Below, piece after piece: positions 1-5,048 of a stretch of 6,649 bases of DNA. The position numbers were made by a program, and so were the translations under genes. The first letter of the stretch is position 1. Each line of letters opens with the position of its first letter. Origin of the DNA: an uncultured bacterium (lineage in GTDB: Bacteria; Bacillota; Clostridia; Christensenellales; QALW01); contig CAJMLN010000077.1 of NCBI GenBank assembly GCA_905214315.1, positions 1 through 6,649 on the forward strand, written 5' to 3'. The notes under the pieces were generated by a model, which did not search any database, had not been told where the DNA came from, and saw nothing but the letters and a program-made list of their open reading frames with translations.

Positions 1-2
1 GG

Positions 3-169
3 CGAAATAAAATCTTCGTAATCCTGAAAAATCGCAAGATTTTCGGTAGAAAAGACGGGCGGTGGAATGAGCGGGTTTGCGTGCTTTCACGGAAACGGAT
101 GATATACAGTTTATGACGATGACCTTAAATAAACGAGCAAGGGAACTGTACGGACACGAAAACAATTAA
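3..169 (+). other. Gene-poor left flank with a possible degraded 3' end of a plus-strand gene
   Basis: No intact gene is visible here. One plus-strand frame is open from 71 to a TAA at 167-169 and reads like an ordinary protein C-terminus (it includes TETDDIQF and NKRARELYGHENN). The same frame is interrupted upstream by TGA at 68-70 and TAG at 47-49. A second frame is open from 3 to a TGA at 114-116 but is rich in Lys and Arg and unconvincing. The TAA falls exactly at the foot of the terminator hairpin at 168-207, the usual place for a real gene end. I read it as a possible remnant or frameshifted C-terminus of unknown family. It could equally be non-coding. Confidence 0.25.
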
Positions 170-207
170 AATGGCACAGAACTGCAATACAGCGCTGTGC
201 CATTTTT
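168..207. terminator. Bidirectional intrinsic terminator
   Basis: A perfect 9-bp stem (ATGGCACAG at 171-179 with CTGTGCCAT at 195-203) has an inner CTG/CAG pairing. It is flanked by A residues on the left and TTTTT on the right, so it can work in both directions. On the minus strand it lies about 75 bases past the spoIVFB stop and probably ends the min-rodA-spoIVF transcripts. Confidence 0.75.
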
Positions 208-279
208 GCATGAAAAAATTCCTTATCAGGCGTTACCCAAATTCAGAACCGTTCTTTTTTAATAAAGCTTTAATAAATA

Positions 280-1155
280 TCATTTAGACGAAAGACTCTT
301 ATTTTTCCAAGGAAATTCAACACAAACATCTCTCAACAGAAGCGTACTATCGCGCAGCAAAAATTCAAAAATATCTTTTTCCGTTAAAATATTCCTTATA
401 TTTTCGCCTTGATCCACAACTACTACAAAAAAATAGCTGCTGCCGAAAAACCGGGAAGAAACCTCCAGCAAGCTGTCGTTTTCATGCGCTTTGATCAGCT
501 TGATATTATCTGCTTTACACCATAGCTTTTGCCGCCGGTAACCTTCATAAGGCTTTTTTACTGCGCGGACTGCCGCAGCAGCCAAGAATAAACTCATTAC
601 TAAAAAGGAAGCGCTCTCTCCTCCGGTTATCATGCCAAAAGCACTTACCCCAAGCAAAAGGAATGCAAAGCCAAGGCTTACTGCCATACACCGCTTCCGT
701 CCTTTTTGAATTCCCCACGCACTGCAGAACAGCCCCATCAGGATTCTGCCGCCGTCAAGAGGATATGCCGGCAGCAAATTAAACATAGCTATCGTATAGG
801 AATATTTTACAAAATCATTCCACAGGGGCAAAATGCCATACTGTGTACCGATATCCCATAAAAAGCCGGTAAAAAGGCTGCACAGCGGCCCCGCAGCAGC
901 AATCAGGCCTTCATAAATATGATTATCTCCTATTCCCTCGATCTGCGCAGCGCCCCCAAAAGGATACAGCTCAATGCTCGCAGTATGCAAGTGCAGCAAA
1001 AAAGCTATAAAACAATGCGCAGCTTCATGCAGCAATATAAGAAAAACCAGTGTAAGCGGCATCGCAATATTCCCCGCCAAAACCCAAAGAACAATACAGG
1101 CCGCCATTAAAAGGCTAATTTTTATATCGATACCGCATACGGTAAAAAGCTTCAT
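280..1155 (-). CDS. spoIVFB: SpoIVFB, intramembrane M50 metalloprotease (pro-sigma-K processing)
   Basis: This is a site-2-protease-family zinc metalloprotease of 291 aa. It has several hydrophobic segments in residues 12-197, the zinc motif HEAAH at residues 43-47 inside a membrane segment, and the second metal-ligand motif NLLPAYPLDGG at 126-136 (Asp134). B. subtilis SpoIVFB also has its HExxH at 43-47. Residues about 215-277 form a degenerate CBS-like domain (for example VVVVDQGE and LTEKDIFEFLL), as in SpoIVFB. In B. subtilis the enzyme sits in the outer forespore membrane and cleaves the pro-peptide from pro-sigma-K. The same role here is inferred from family and context. The ATG overlaps the stop of the upstream SpoIVFA-like gene by 4 bases (ATGA), and I see no strong Shine-Dalgarno sequence of its own, so translation is probably coupled. 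A generic S2P is the alternative, but the neighbours favour SpoIVFB. Confidence 0.9.
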   Translation of the reverse strand: MKLFTVCGIDIKISLLMAACIVLWVLAGNIAMPLTLVFLILLHEAAHCFIAFLLHLHTASIELYPFGGAAQIEGIGDNHIYEGLIAAAGPLCSLFTGFLWDIGTQYGILPLWNDFVKYSYTIAMFNLLPAYPLDGGRILMGLFCSAWGIQKGRKRCMAVSLGFAFLLLGVSAFGMITGGESASFLVMSLFLAAAAVRAVKKPYEGYRRQKLWCKADNIKLIKAHENDSLLEVSSRFFGSSYFFVVVVDQGENIRNILTEKDIFEFLLRDSTLLLRDVCVEFPWKNKSLSSK

Positions 1156-1697
1156 TCTTTGATATAATCCATAGGATTGAGCGCCACGCAGTTTTCATAC
1201 AGCCGGTAGGTAAGCAGCCCGTCAACATAACCGATTACATCTCCTTGGTTTACCTGTTTTCCCTGCCCGGTGAGCGAGCCGCAGCCGCTGTAAACGCTCA
1301 GCTTTCCGTCCCCGTGCCGCAGAGTGATCCGTCCGTTTTCACAGCTTTCTATCTTCCCGTCCGCTACAGCGTAAACCCCGTTGAATCGGCCACATTCTAT
1401 TTCAAGATATGCCTCATTGGCTGCGCTTACCTCATGAAGATAACCGTCCGCCGGACGAATCAGCCCCGTAACGGAAACATTGCCGCTGTTTACCTCCTGA
1501 GAGCCTTCATCTCCCTGAACCAAAAACACCTGTCCCAGGCTCTCCTTAATTTTAAAATCCTCTTCAAGGCTCATAGTAACGCCCTGCCGCAGCCGCTGGG
1601 CTGCTACCCCTTTGCCGAAAGCAATATACAAAACCGCAAAAAGAATCAGCAAAATAACAGCGACTGCCGCCGTGCGCTTTATATGTTTTTCATCCAT
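1152..1697 (-). CDS. spoIVFA: SpoIVFA-like membrane protein with degenerate M23/LytM domain
   Basis: This 181-aa protein has a short basic cytoplasmic tail, one transmembrane helix at about residues 9-27, a linker, and a C-terminal LytM (peptidase M23) fold at about 78-179. The fold is recognisable from GVYAVADGKI (107-116), GKQVNQGDVIGYVDG (146-160) and NPMDYI (174-179). The metal ligands of active M23 enzymes are gone. The HxxxD position reads EAYLE (95-99), the 'YAHL' position reads VYSGCGSL (135-142), and the HxH position reads TYR (164-166). In B. subtilis SpoIVFA anchors and inhibits SpoIVFB with BofA and is removed by SpoIVB/CtpB to start sigma-K processing. The same role is inferred from domain layout and from overlapping spoIVFB by 4 bases. 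It is shorter than the B. subtilis protein (about 264 aa). Its start codon directly follows an unusual hairpin (see the terminator at 1698-1733). Confidence 0.75.
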   Translation of the reverse strand: MDEKHIKRTAAVAVILLILFAVLYIAFGKGVAAQRLRQGVTMSLEEDFKIKESLGQVFLVQGDEGSQEVNSGNVSVTGLIRPADGYLHEVSAANEAYLEIECGRFNGVYAVADGKIESCENGRITLRHGDGKLSVYSGCGSLTGQGKQVNQGDVIGYVDGLLTYRLYENCVALNPMDYIKE

Positions 1698-1733
1698 AAA
1701 AAAATACCCCCATGCAAAATATATGCACAGGGG
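1698..1733 (-). terminator. Terminator-like hairpin that sequesters the spoIVFA ribosome binding site
   Basis: Read on the minus strand, CCCCTGTGCA (1733-1724) pairs with TGCATGGGGG (1716-1707) across a 7-nt loop. This gives a 10-bp stem with two G-U pairs. It is followed at once by TATTTTTTT (1706-1698) and then the ATG of the SpoIVFA-like gene. The form is that of an intrinsic terminator for transcripts coming from rodA. The only purine-rich candidate for a Shine-Dalgarno sequence, GGGGG at 1711-1707, lies in the 3' arm. The structure could therefore attenuate transcription, block translation, or both. The T-tract is present only in this orientation. Confidence 0.6.
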
Positions 1734-1748
1734 AAAAATCCATGAATA

Positions 1749-2891
1749 CTATTTTCCGGTAAAGGGTTCAATCGGGCGATTCATGCAAACGCTCTCCACC
1801 AGACCGATACCGATCATGTTAGCCAGAAAACTGGAGCCGCCATAGCTGACAAACGGCAGCGGAATACCTGTAATAGGCATAATACCGATAACCATACCAA
1901 TATTTTCAAAAATATGGAACATATACATCGCCATTACACCCACAATAATCATGGCTCCATAACGGTCGGACGCCTTACGCATCAGCATCCACATACGCAC
2001 TTCCATTGCCGCATACAGCACAATCAGCACAATGCCGCCCAAAAAACCAAGGGATTCTCCAATAGCCGAAAAAATAAAATCTGTTTCCACCGCAGGAATA
2101 TAATCCAACTGTGTAATCGCATTATCCCCTAAAACACCCTTGCCCAAAAAGCCGCCGGAGCCGATGGCAATTTTGGAATACTGTAGCTGTTCTACCTCAT
2201 TACCGGAAATAAAGTTAATAATGCGGCTCTGCTGCTGCTCACCCATTAAAAACCACAGCGCCACCATACACACTGCGCCGATACCGGCCAAGATACCGAT
2301 ATGCTTCCAGCGCATACCGCCTGCGAACATCATCATTAAAAAAATAAATACATATACCAGCGAAGTACCGATATCCATCTGCGTAAGCAGTGCCGCCACA
2401 AAAATAACCATTACACCGAAACTGAGCCCCAGTTCCCTTATGGTAGAAAGCTTTTCATGCATGGCAATCGTCTTGGCCAGCAGCAGGATCAGCCCCAGCT
2501 TTCCCACCTCTGTAGCCTGAAACGTAAAGCTTTCGCCGATAGCGATCCAGCCGCGGGTACCGCCGCGTACCGATCCGAAAAAAGAAGTATAAACAATCAG
2601 CCCTATGCAAACTACCATTACTATATACCATATGCGGGAATAGATATGATAATCCAGCATAGCCACGCAGGCCATGGCGGCAAAGCCAATAATAATCCAC
2701 ACCGCCTGTTTGACAACACTGGAGAGATTCAGGCGCGAAAGCATCTCAAAAAGCGTAGTTTCTTCCCCGCCGGTAGAAGCATCTGCCGTAGCCATTAAAA
2801 TGGCAAGCAGACCAAACAGAGAAATAACCCCAACGATAATCAATAAAATATACTCTATATTATGCAGTTTTCGCTTATCAAAAAGCCACAT
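1749..2891 (-). CDS. rodA: RodA-type SEDS peptidoglycan glycosyltransferase
   Basis: This 380-aa polytopic membrane protein belongs to the FtsW/RodA/SpoVE (SEDS) family, which polymerises lipid II into glycan strands together with a class B PBP. Visible signatures are GTRGWIAIG plus FQATEVGK (111-131), SKIAIGSGGFLGKG (239-252), ETDFIFSAIGESLGFLG (269-285) with the conserved catalytic-type Asp at 271, and PITGIPLPFVSYGGSS (339-354). About ten hydrophobic segments fit the family. I prefer RodA over FtsW because of the KIAIGSGG...GKG region and the position after minDE in a min/spoIVF cluster. The match is by family and context only, and SpoVE-like roles cannot be excluded. The start is supported by GAGG at 2902-2899, 7 bases upstream. 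It probably has its own promoter at 2950-2922 in addition to read-through from minDE. Confidence 0.9.
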   Translation of the reverse strand: MWLFDKRKLHNIEYILLIIVGVISLFGLLAILMATADASTGGEETTLFEMLSRLNLSSVVKQAVWIIIGFAAMACVAMLDYHIYSRIWYIVMVVCIGLIVYTSFFGSVRGGTRGWIAIGESFTFQATEVGKLGLILLLAKTIAMHEKLSTIRELGLSFGVMVIFVAALLTQMDIGTSLVYVFIFLMMMFAGGMRWKHIGILAGIGAVCMVALWFLMGEQQQSRIINFISGNEVEQLQYSKIAIGSGGFLGKGVLGDNAITQLDYIPAVETDFIFSAIGESLGFLGGIVLIVLYAAMEVRMWMLMRKASDRYGAMIIVGVMAMYMFHIFENIGMVIGIMPITGIPLPFVSYGGSSFLANMIGIGLVESVCMNRPIEPFTGK

Positions 2892-2905
2892 AAGAAAACC
2901 TCAAC

Positions 2906-2923
2906 ATAAAAATATATTTTTAT
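2906..2923. repeat. Perfect 18-bp AT-only palindrome at the rodA promoter
   Basis: ATAAAAATATATTTTTAT is an exact inverted repeat. It touches the -10 box at 2922-2927 and covers the predicted start of the rodA transcript. An outer inverted repeat, AACATAAA (2903-2910) and TTTATGTT (2953-2960), flanks the whole promoter. It could be an operator or a fold in the 5' leader, but such AT-rich palindromes also arise by chance. Confidence 0.4.
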
Positions 2924-2950
2924 TTTATCACACTTTTAAAATATTTTCAA
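2922..2950 (-). promoter_or_regulatory. Sigma-A-type promoter for rodA (and possibly genes downstream)
   Basis: On the minus strand, TTGAAA (2950-2945) and TAAAAT (2927-2922) are separated by exactly 17 bases. Each matches five of six consensus positions. The -35 box begins a few bases after the minE stop codon, and the -10 box lies about 30 bases from the rodA ATG. This would let rodA be expressed independently of minDE. Confidence 0.65.
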
Positions 2951-2953
2951 TCT

Positions 2954-3217
2954 TTATGTTAAAAGTTCCTTATATGCAATGACCGGCAGCTTTGCACAAA
3001 GGCAGGCGCCCGTGCCGGAGCGCTCTATGGTAACGGAAATCCGGTCATAGTCGGGCTCAATATATTTTACCGCGATCGCAATAATATCGGCCGACATTCT
3101 AAGCAAGAATTCAGCTGAAACATTGGCTCTGTCACGGGAAACCACAGACTGAAGGCGCTGTTTTGCCACCTTACGGCTGTTAAGGCCGCTCTTTCTTCTT
3201 TTAAAAAATCCAAACAT
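2954..3217 (-). CDS. minE: MinE, topological specificity factor of cell division
   Basis: This 87-aa protein stimulates the MinD ATPase and displaces MinC from MinD, giving Min oscillation and mid-cell placement of the Z ring in species where it has been studied. It starts with the amphipathic membrane-targeting segment MFGFFKRR. The MinD-contact helix follows (VAKQRLQSVVSRDR, residues 17-30, comparable to the E. coli AKERLQIIVAERR region), then the dimerisation beta/alpha domain (about 36-85). Length matches the family (88 aa in E. coli). I chose the ATG at 3217 because GGAGG (3229-3225) lies 7 bases upstream and the protein then begins with the standard MinE N-terminus. An upstream TTG at 3244 would add nine residues that look foreign to the family and has no good binding site. 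It follows minD by 23 bases, in the same operon. Confidence 0.9.
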   Translation of the reverse strand: MFGFFKRRKSGLNSRKVAKQRLQSVVSRDRANVSAEFLLRMSADIIAIAVKYIEPDYDRISVTIERSGTGACLCAKLPVIAYKELLT

Positions 3218-3224
3218 ACAACAT

Positions 3225-3229
3225 CCTCC
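3225..3229 (-). promoter_or_regulatory. Ribosome binding site that sets the minE start
   Basis: GGAGG on the minus strand lies 7 bases before the ATG at 3217-3215. It decides between this start and an in-frame TTG at 3244 that overlaps the minD stop. Confidence 0.8.
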
Positions 3230-3240
3230 GCAAAACAAAC

Positions 3241-4032
3241 TCAAACCGCTTTTTTCCCAAACAGTTTTTCCAGAATAACTCCCAGCGCCGAAGGTACGTT
3301 TATAGGGATATTCTCCCCCATCAGCCGTCGGGCAATATTTTCATATTCTCTTCCGGCCAAACTTTTGGGCATACTGATGACAGCCTCACCTAAATTAGAG
3401 GCCTTTACCACTGCGGCATCGTCCAATACTGCACCTATCGCCTTCTGCCCCAAAATATCTTCTACATCCTCTACGGCAAGCATATCTCCCCTGCTTACCA
3501 TATCAGGCTTGATCCTGTTTACCACCAAAGAGGTATGGGCAATTTCCCCCGCGGCCATCAGTCCGATCACCCTGTCGGCATCGCGCACGGAGGAAACCTC
3601 CGGCGTACAGACCACCAGCGCCTCCTCCGCGCCGGCAATCGCATTTTTAAAGCCCTGCTCAATGCCGGCAGGGCAATCCAGCAGAATAAAATCATATTGA
3701 TCGCGCAGCTCGCTTAAAAGATGCTTCATCTGTGCTTCATTTACCGCGTTTTTATCCCGGGTCTGACTGGCCGCCATCAAGCTTAAATGTTCATTACGCC
3801 GGTCCCGGATAATAGCCTGTTTTATCCGGCATTTATTTTCAATCACATCCACCAGGTCAAATACAATGCGATTTTCCAGCCCCAGCACCGTATCCAGGTT
3901 CCGCAAACCGATATCGGTATCGATCAGCAGGACTTCTTTTCCGGCTTTTGCCAGCGCCGCCCCTATGTTTGCGCAGGCCGTGGTCTTTCCTACCCCGCCC
4001 TTGCCGGATGTTACAACAATTACCCTTCCCAT
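3241..4032 (-). CDS. minD: MinD, membrane-associated septum-site ATPase
   Basis: This 263-aa deviant Walker A ATPase of the ParA/MinD family dimerises on ATP, binds the membrane and recruits MinC and MinE. Visible are the deviant P-loop SGKGGVGKTT (9-18, signature Lys11, catalytic Lys16), switch I LLIDTDIGLRNLD (35-47, Asp38 and Asp40), and Walker B FILLDCPAG (115-123, Asp119). The C-terminus is an amphipathic membrane-targeting helix (about LGVILEKLFGKK, 250-261). Length and motif spacing are those of MinD rather than ParA or flagellar FlhG. The start has GGGGAG at 4045-4040, 7 bases upstream. It is the first gene of the minus-strand cluster. The usual upstream partner minC is absent from the window, and the next gene upstream runs the other way. 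Confidence 0.95.
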   Translation of the reverse strand: MGRVIVVTSGKGGVGKTTACANIGAALAKAGKEVLLIDTDIGLRNLDTVLGLENRIVFDLVDVIENKCRIKQAIIRDRRNEHLSLMAASQTRDKNAVNEAQMKHLLSELRDQYDFILLDCPAGIEQGFKNAIAGAEEALVVCTPEVSSVRDADRVIGLMAAGEIAHTSLVVNRIKPDMVSRGDMLAVEDVEDILGQKAIGAVLDDAAVVKASNLGEAVISMPKSLAGREYENIARRLMGENIPINVPSALGVILEKLFGKKAV

Positions 4033-4104
4033 AAAATAACTCCCCTTATTTAAACTTTCTTATTTAACACTTTCAATGCCCCAGAGCCTGTCCGGGCCCC
4101 TCTT

Positions 4105-4133
4105 ATCATAGAACAAAACAGATTGGATTGAAA
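4105..4133 (-). promoter_or_regulatory. Candidate promoter for minD-minE
   Basis: On the minus strand, TATGAT (4110-4105, five of six matches to the -10 consensus) stands 17 bases after TTTCAA (4133-4128, a poor -35 match). It is about 70 bases upstream of the minD ATG, in the divergent intergenic region. It is the best candidate seen there, but weak. Confidence 0.35.
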
Positions 4134-4143
4134 TAGCTATTTT

Positions 4144-4214
4144 TGCCGAATCCGCACAGCTGACAAAACAAGTAAAAACAATACAAAAAACGCCTGCCGA
4201 ATTTGACAAAAACA
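4144..4214 (+). repeat. Imperfect direct repeats upstream of and into the consensus promoter
   Basis: TGCCGAAT occurs at 4144-4151 and 4195-4202. Each copy is followed by TGACAAAA (4161-4168 and 4204-4211), at different distances. The second TGACAAAA overlaps the -35 box of the promoter at 4203-4231. The repeats could be binding sites for a regulator of the plus-strand operon or of divergent minD. No known regulator is recognised. Confidence 0.3.
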
Positions 4215-4231
4215 ATATTTGAAGCTATAAT
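4203..4231 (+). promoter_or_regulatory. Perfect consensus sigma-A promoter for the DUF1858-rpiB operon
   Basis: TTGACA (4203-4208) and TATAAT (4226-4231) are separated by 17 bases, an exact match to consensus in both boxes and spacing. Transcription should start near 4238, leaving a leader of about 75 bases before the ATG at 4314. Confidence 0.85.
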
Positions 4232-4249
4232 TTACAAGAATAAAAACAT

Positions 4250-4281
4250 CTGCGCTTGTTTATAAAAAAACGAAAACGCAG
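4250..4281 (+). promoter_or_regulatory. Possible leader hairpin
   Basis: In the 5' leader, CTGCG (4250-4254) pairs with CGCAG (4277-4281). An interrupted inner TTGTTT/AAACGAA pairing can extend the stem. It has no T-tract and leaves the AGGAGG at 4301-4306 free, so it does not look like an attenuator or a known riboswitch. It may only protect the 5' end of the mRNA. Confidence 0.3.
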
Positions 4282-4313
4282 CAAAATAAGAATATATAAC
4301 AGGAGGGTATTTT

Positions 4314-4538
4314 ATGAAACAGGCAACCAAGCAAAACACCATCGGTGAAATTTTAGAAATGAACAGCGAAGTAGCCGCGCTTTTTTTAGGCCACGGCATG
4401 TTCTGTATCTCCTGCCCCAGCGCCCAAAATGAATCTCTGGAGGAAGCCTGCATGGTGCATAATATCGATGCGGACGAGCTTCTGGAGCTGATCAACAAGT
4501 TTCTTGCCGCAGATGAAAATGAGAGCGAGGGCCAATAA
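4314..4538 (+). CDS. DUF1858 / hybrid-cluster-protein-associated CxxC protein
   Basis: This small soluble 74-aa protein matches the DUF1858 family, also described as the hybrid cluster protein-associated redox disulfide domain. The pattern seen is TIGEILEMN near the start, then HGMFCISCPSAQNESLEEAC with a CxxC at Cys31 and Cys34, then HNIDADELLELINKF. The two cysteines suggest a redox disulfide or a metal site. The biochemical role is not established, so I give none. Length is typical of stand-alone members. The start is firm: AGGAGG at 4301-4306, 7 bases before ATG. It is the first gene behind a perfect consensus promoter, and its TAA is followed without a gap by the ATG of rpiB, so the two proteins are probably made together. 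No hybrid cluster protein gene is in the window. Confidence 0.85.
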   Translation: MKQATKQNTIGEILEMNSEVAALFLGHGMFCISCPSAQNESLEEACMVHNIDADELLELINKFLAADENESEGQ

Positions 4539-4985
4539 ATGAAAATAGCCATCGGTTGCGATCACGGCGGCTTCTCCCTCAAACAGCTGCTTCTTAAGCA
4601 TCTGGAGCAAAAGGGATATACCATAAAGGATTTCGGCTGTCACAGCGATGCCAGCGTCGACTATCCCGACTATGCCTATCCCGTAGCTAAGGCCGTTGCC
4701 GGGGGTGAGGCAGAAAAGGGCATCCTGATCTGCGGTACCGGCATCGGTATGAGCATTGCCGCCAACAAAGTAAAGGGCATCCGCTGCGCACTGTGCTCAG
4801 ACACCTTTTCCGCCCATGCCACGGCTGAACACAATGACAGCAATATTCTGGCGTTAGGCGCCCGCGTCGTTGGCCCGGGTCTGGCGCTGGATATCGTGGA
4901 TACCTGGCTCGGCGCGCAATTCATGGGCAAGCAGCATACCGCCCGCATTGAAAAAATTGCAAAAATAGAAGAGCAGGAGCTGTAA
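4539..4985 (+). CDS. rpiB: RpiB, ribose-5-phosphate isomerase B
   Basis: This 148-aa member of the RpiB/LacAB family interconverts ribose-5-phosphate and ribulose-5-phosphate in the non-oxidative pentose phosphate pathway, in the cytoplasm. The family residues are present: GCDHGGF (6-12, Asp8 and His9), the catalytic-Cys loop ICGTGIGMSIAANK (64-77, Cys65), EHNDSNILALGARV (97-110, His98 and Asn99), and the phosphate-binding Arg region HTARI (133-137). The Cys marks the RpiB type in which Cys is the general base, rather than the mycobacterial Glu type. A related sugar-phosphate isomerase such as an allose-6-phosphate enzyme cannot be excluded by eye. The start follows the preceding stop directly (TAAATG), and its binding site (GAGGG, 4527-4531) lies within the upstream gene. 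A terminator lies about 25 bases after the stop. Confidence 0.92.
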   Translation: MKIAIGCDHGGFSLKQLLLKHLEQKGYTIKDFGCHSDASVDYPDYAYPVAKAVAGGEAEKGILICGTGIGMSIAANKVKGIRCALCSDTFSAHATAEHNDSNILALGARVVGPGLALDIVDTWLGAQFMGKQHTARIEKIAKIEEQEL

Positions 4986-5010
4986 TTTACGCACAGAATA
5001 AGCTTTTTTA

Positions 5011-5048
5011 CAGAAAAGCACACAGGAAATATTCCTGTGTGCTTTCTG
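5011..5048. terminator. Bidirectional terminator between convergent operons
   Basis: A 14-bp perfect stem (5015-5028 with 5032-5045) closes on a 3-nt ATA loop. It is extended by CAG/CTG after a one-base bulge at 5014. It sits between the rpiB stop (4985) and the anti-sigma stop (5049). The T-tracts are short on both sides (CTTTCTGTT on plus, CTTTTCTGT on minus), but the stem is very stable. Confidence 0.8.

Noticed and set aside
258..277. TTTAATAAA repeated twice with an 11-base period just after spoIVFB
   Set aside because: It is short, AT-only and in a low-complexity stretch with a central AAGCTT. It is too likely by chance to call a binding site.
1245..1745. 166-codon plus-strand open frame opposite the SpoIVFA-like gene
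   Set aside because: It lies antisense to a gene with clear domain matches, its translation has no family signature, and it runs through the hairpin and start region of the real gene.
2140..2520. 126-codon plus-strand open frame opposite rodA
   Set aside because: Its composition (rich in Ile, Pro, Ser and Thr) is what one expects from the complement of a membrane-protein gene. It has no independent support.
3218..3244. Longer MinE starting at TTG 3244, overlapping the minD stop
   Set aside because: The extra nine residues do not fit MinE N-termini and no binding site precedes it, whereas GGAGG sits 7 bases before the ATG at 3217.
4238..4313. Riboswitch in the leader of the DUF1858-rpiB operon
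   Set aside because: The leader is about 75 bases, AT-rich, with a single weak hairpin and no terminator or binding-site sequestration. No known riboswitch core is visible.
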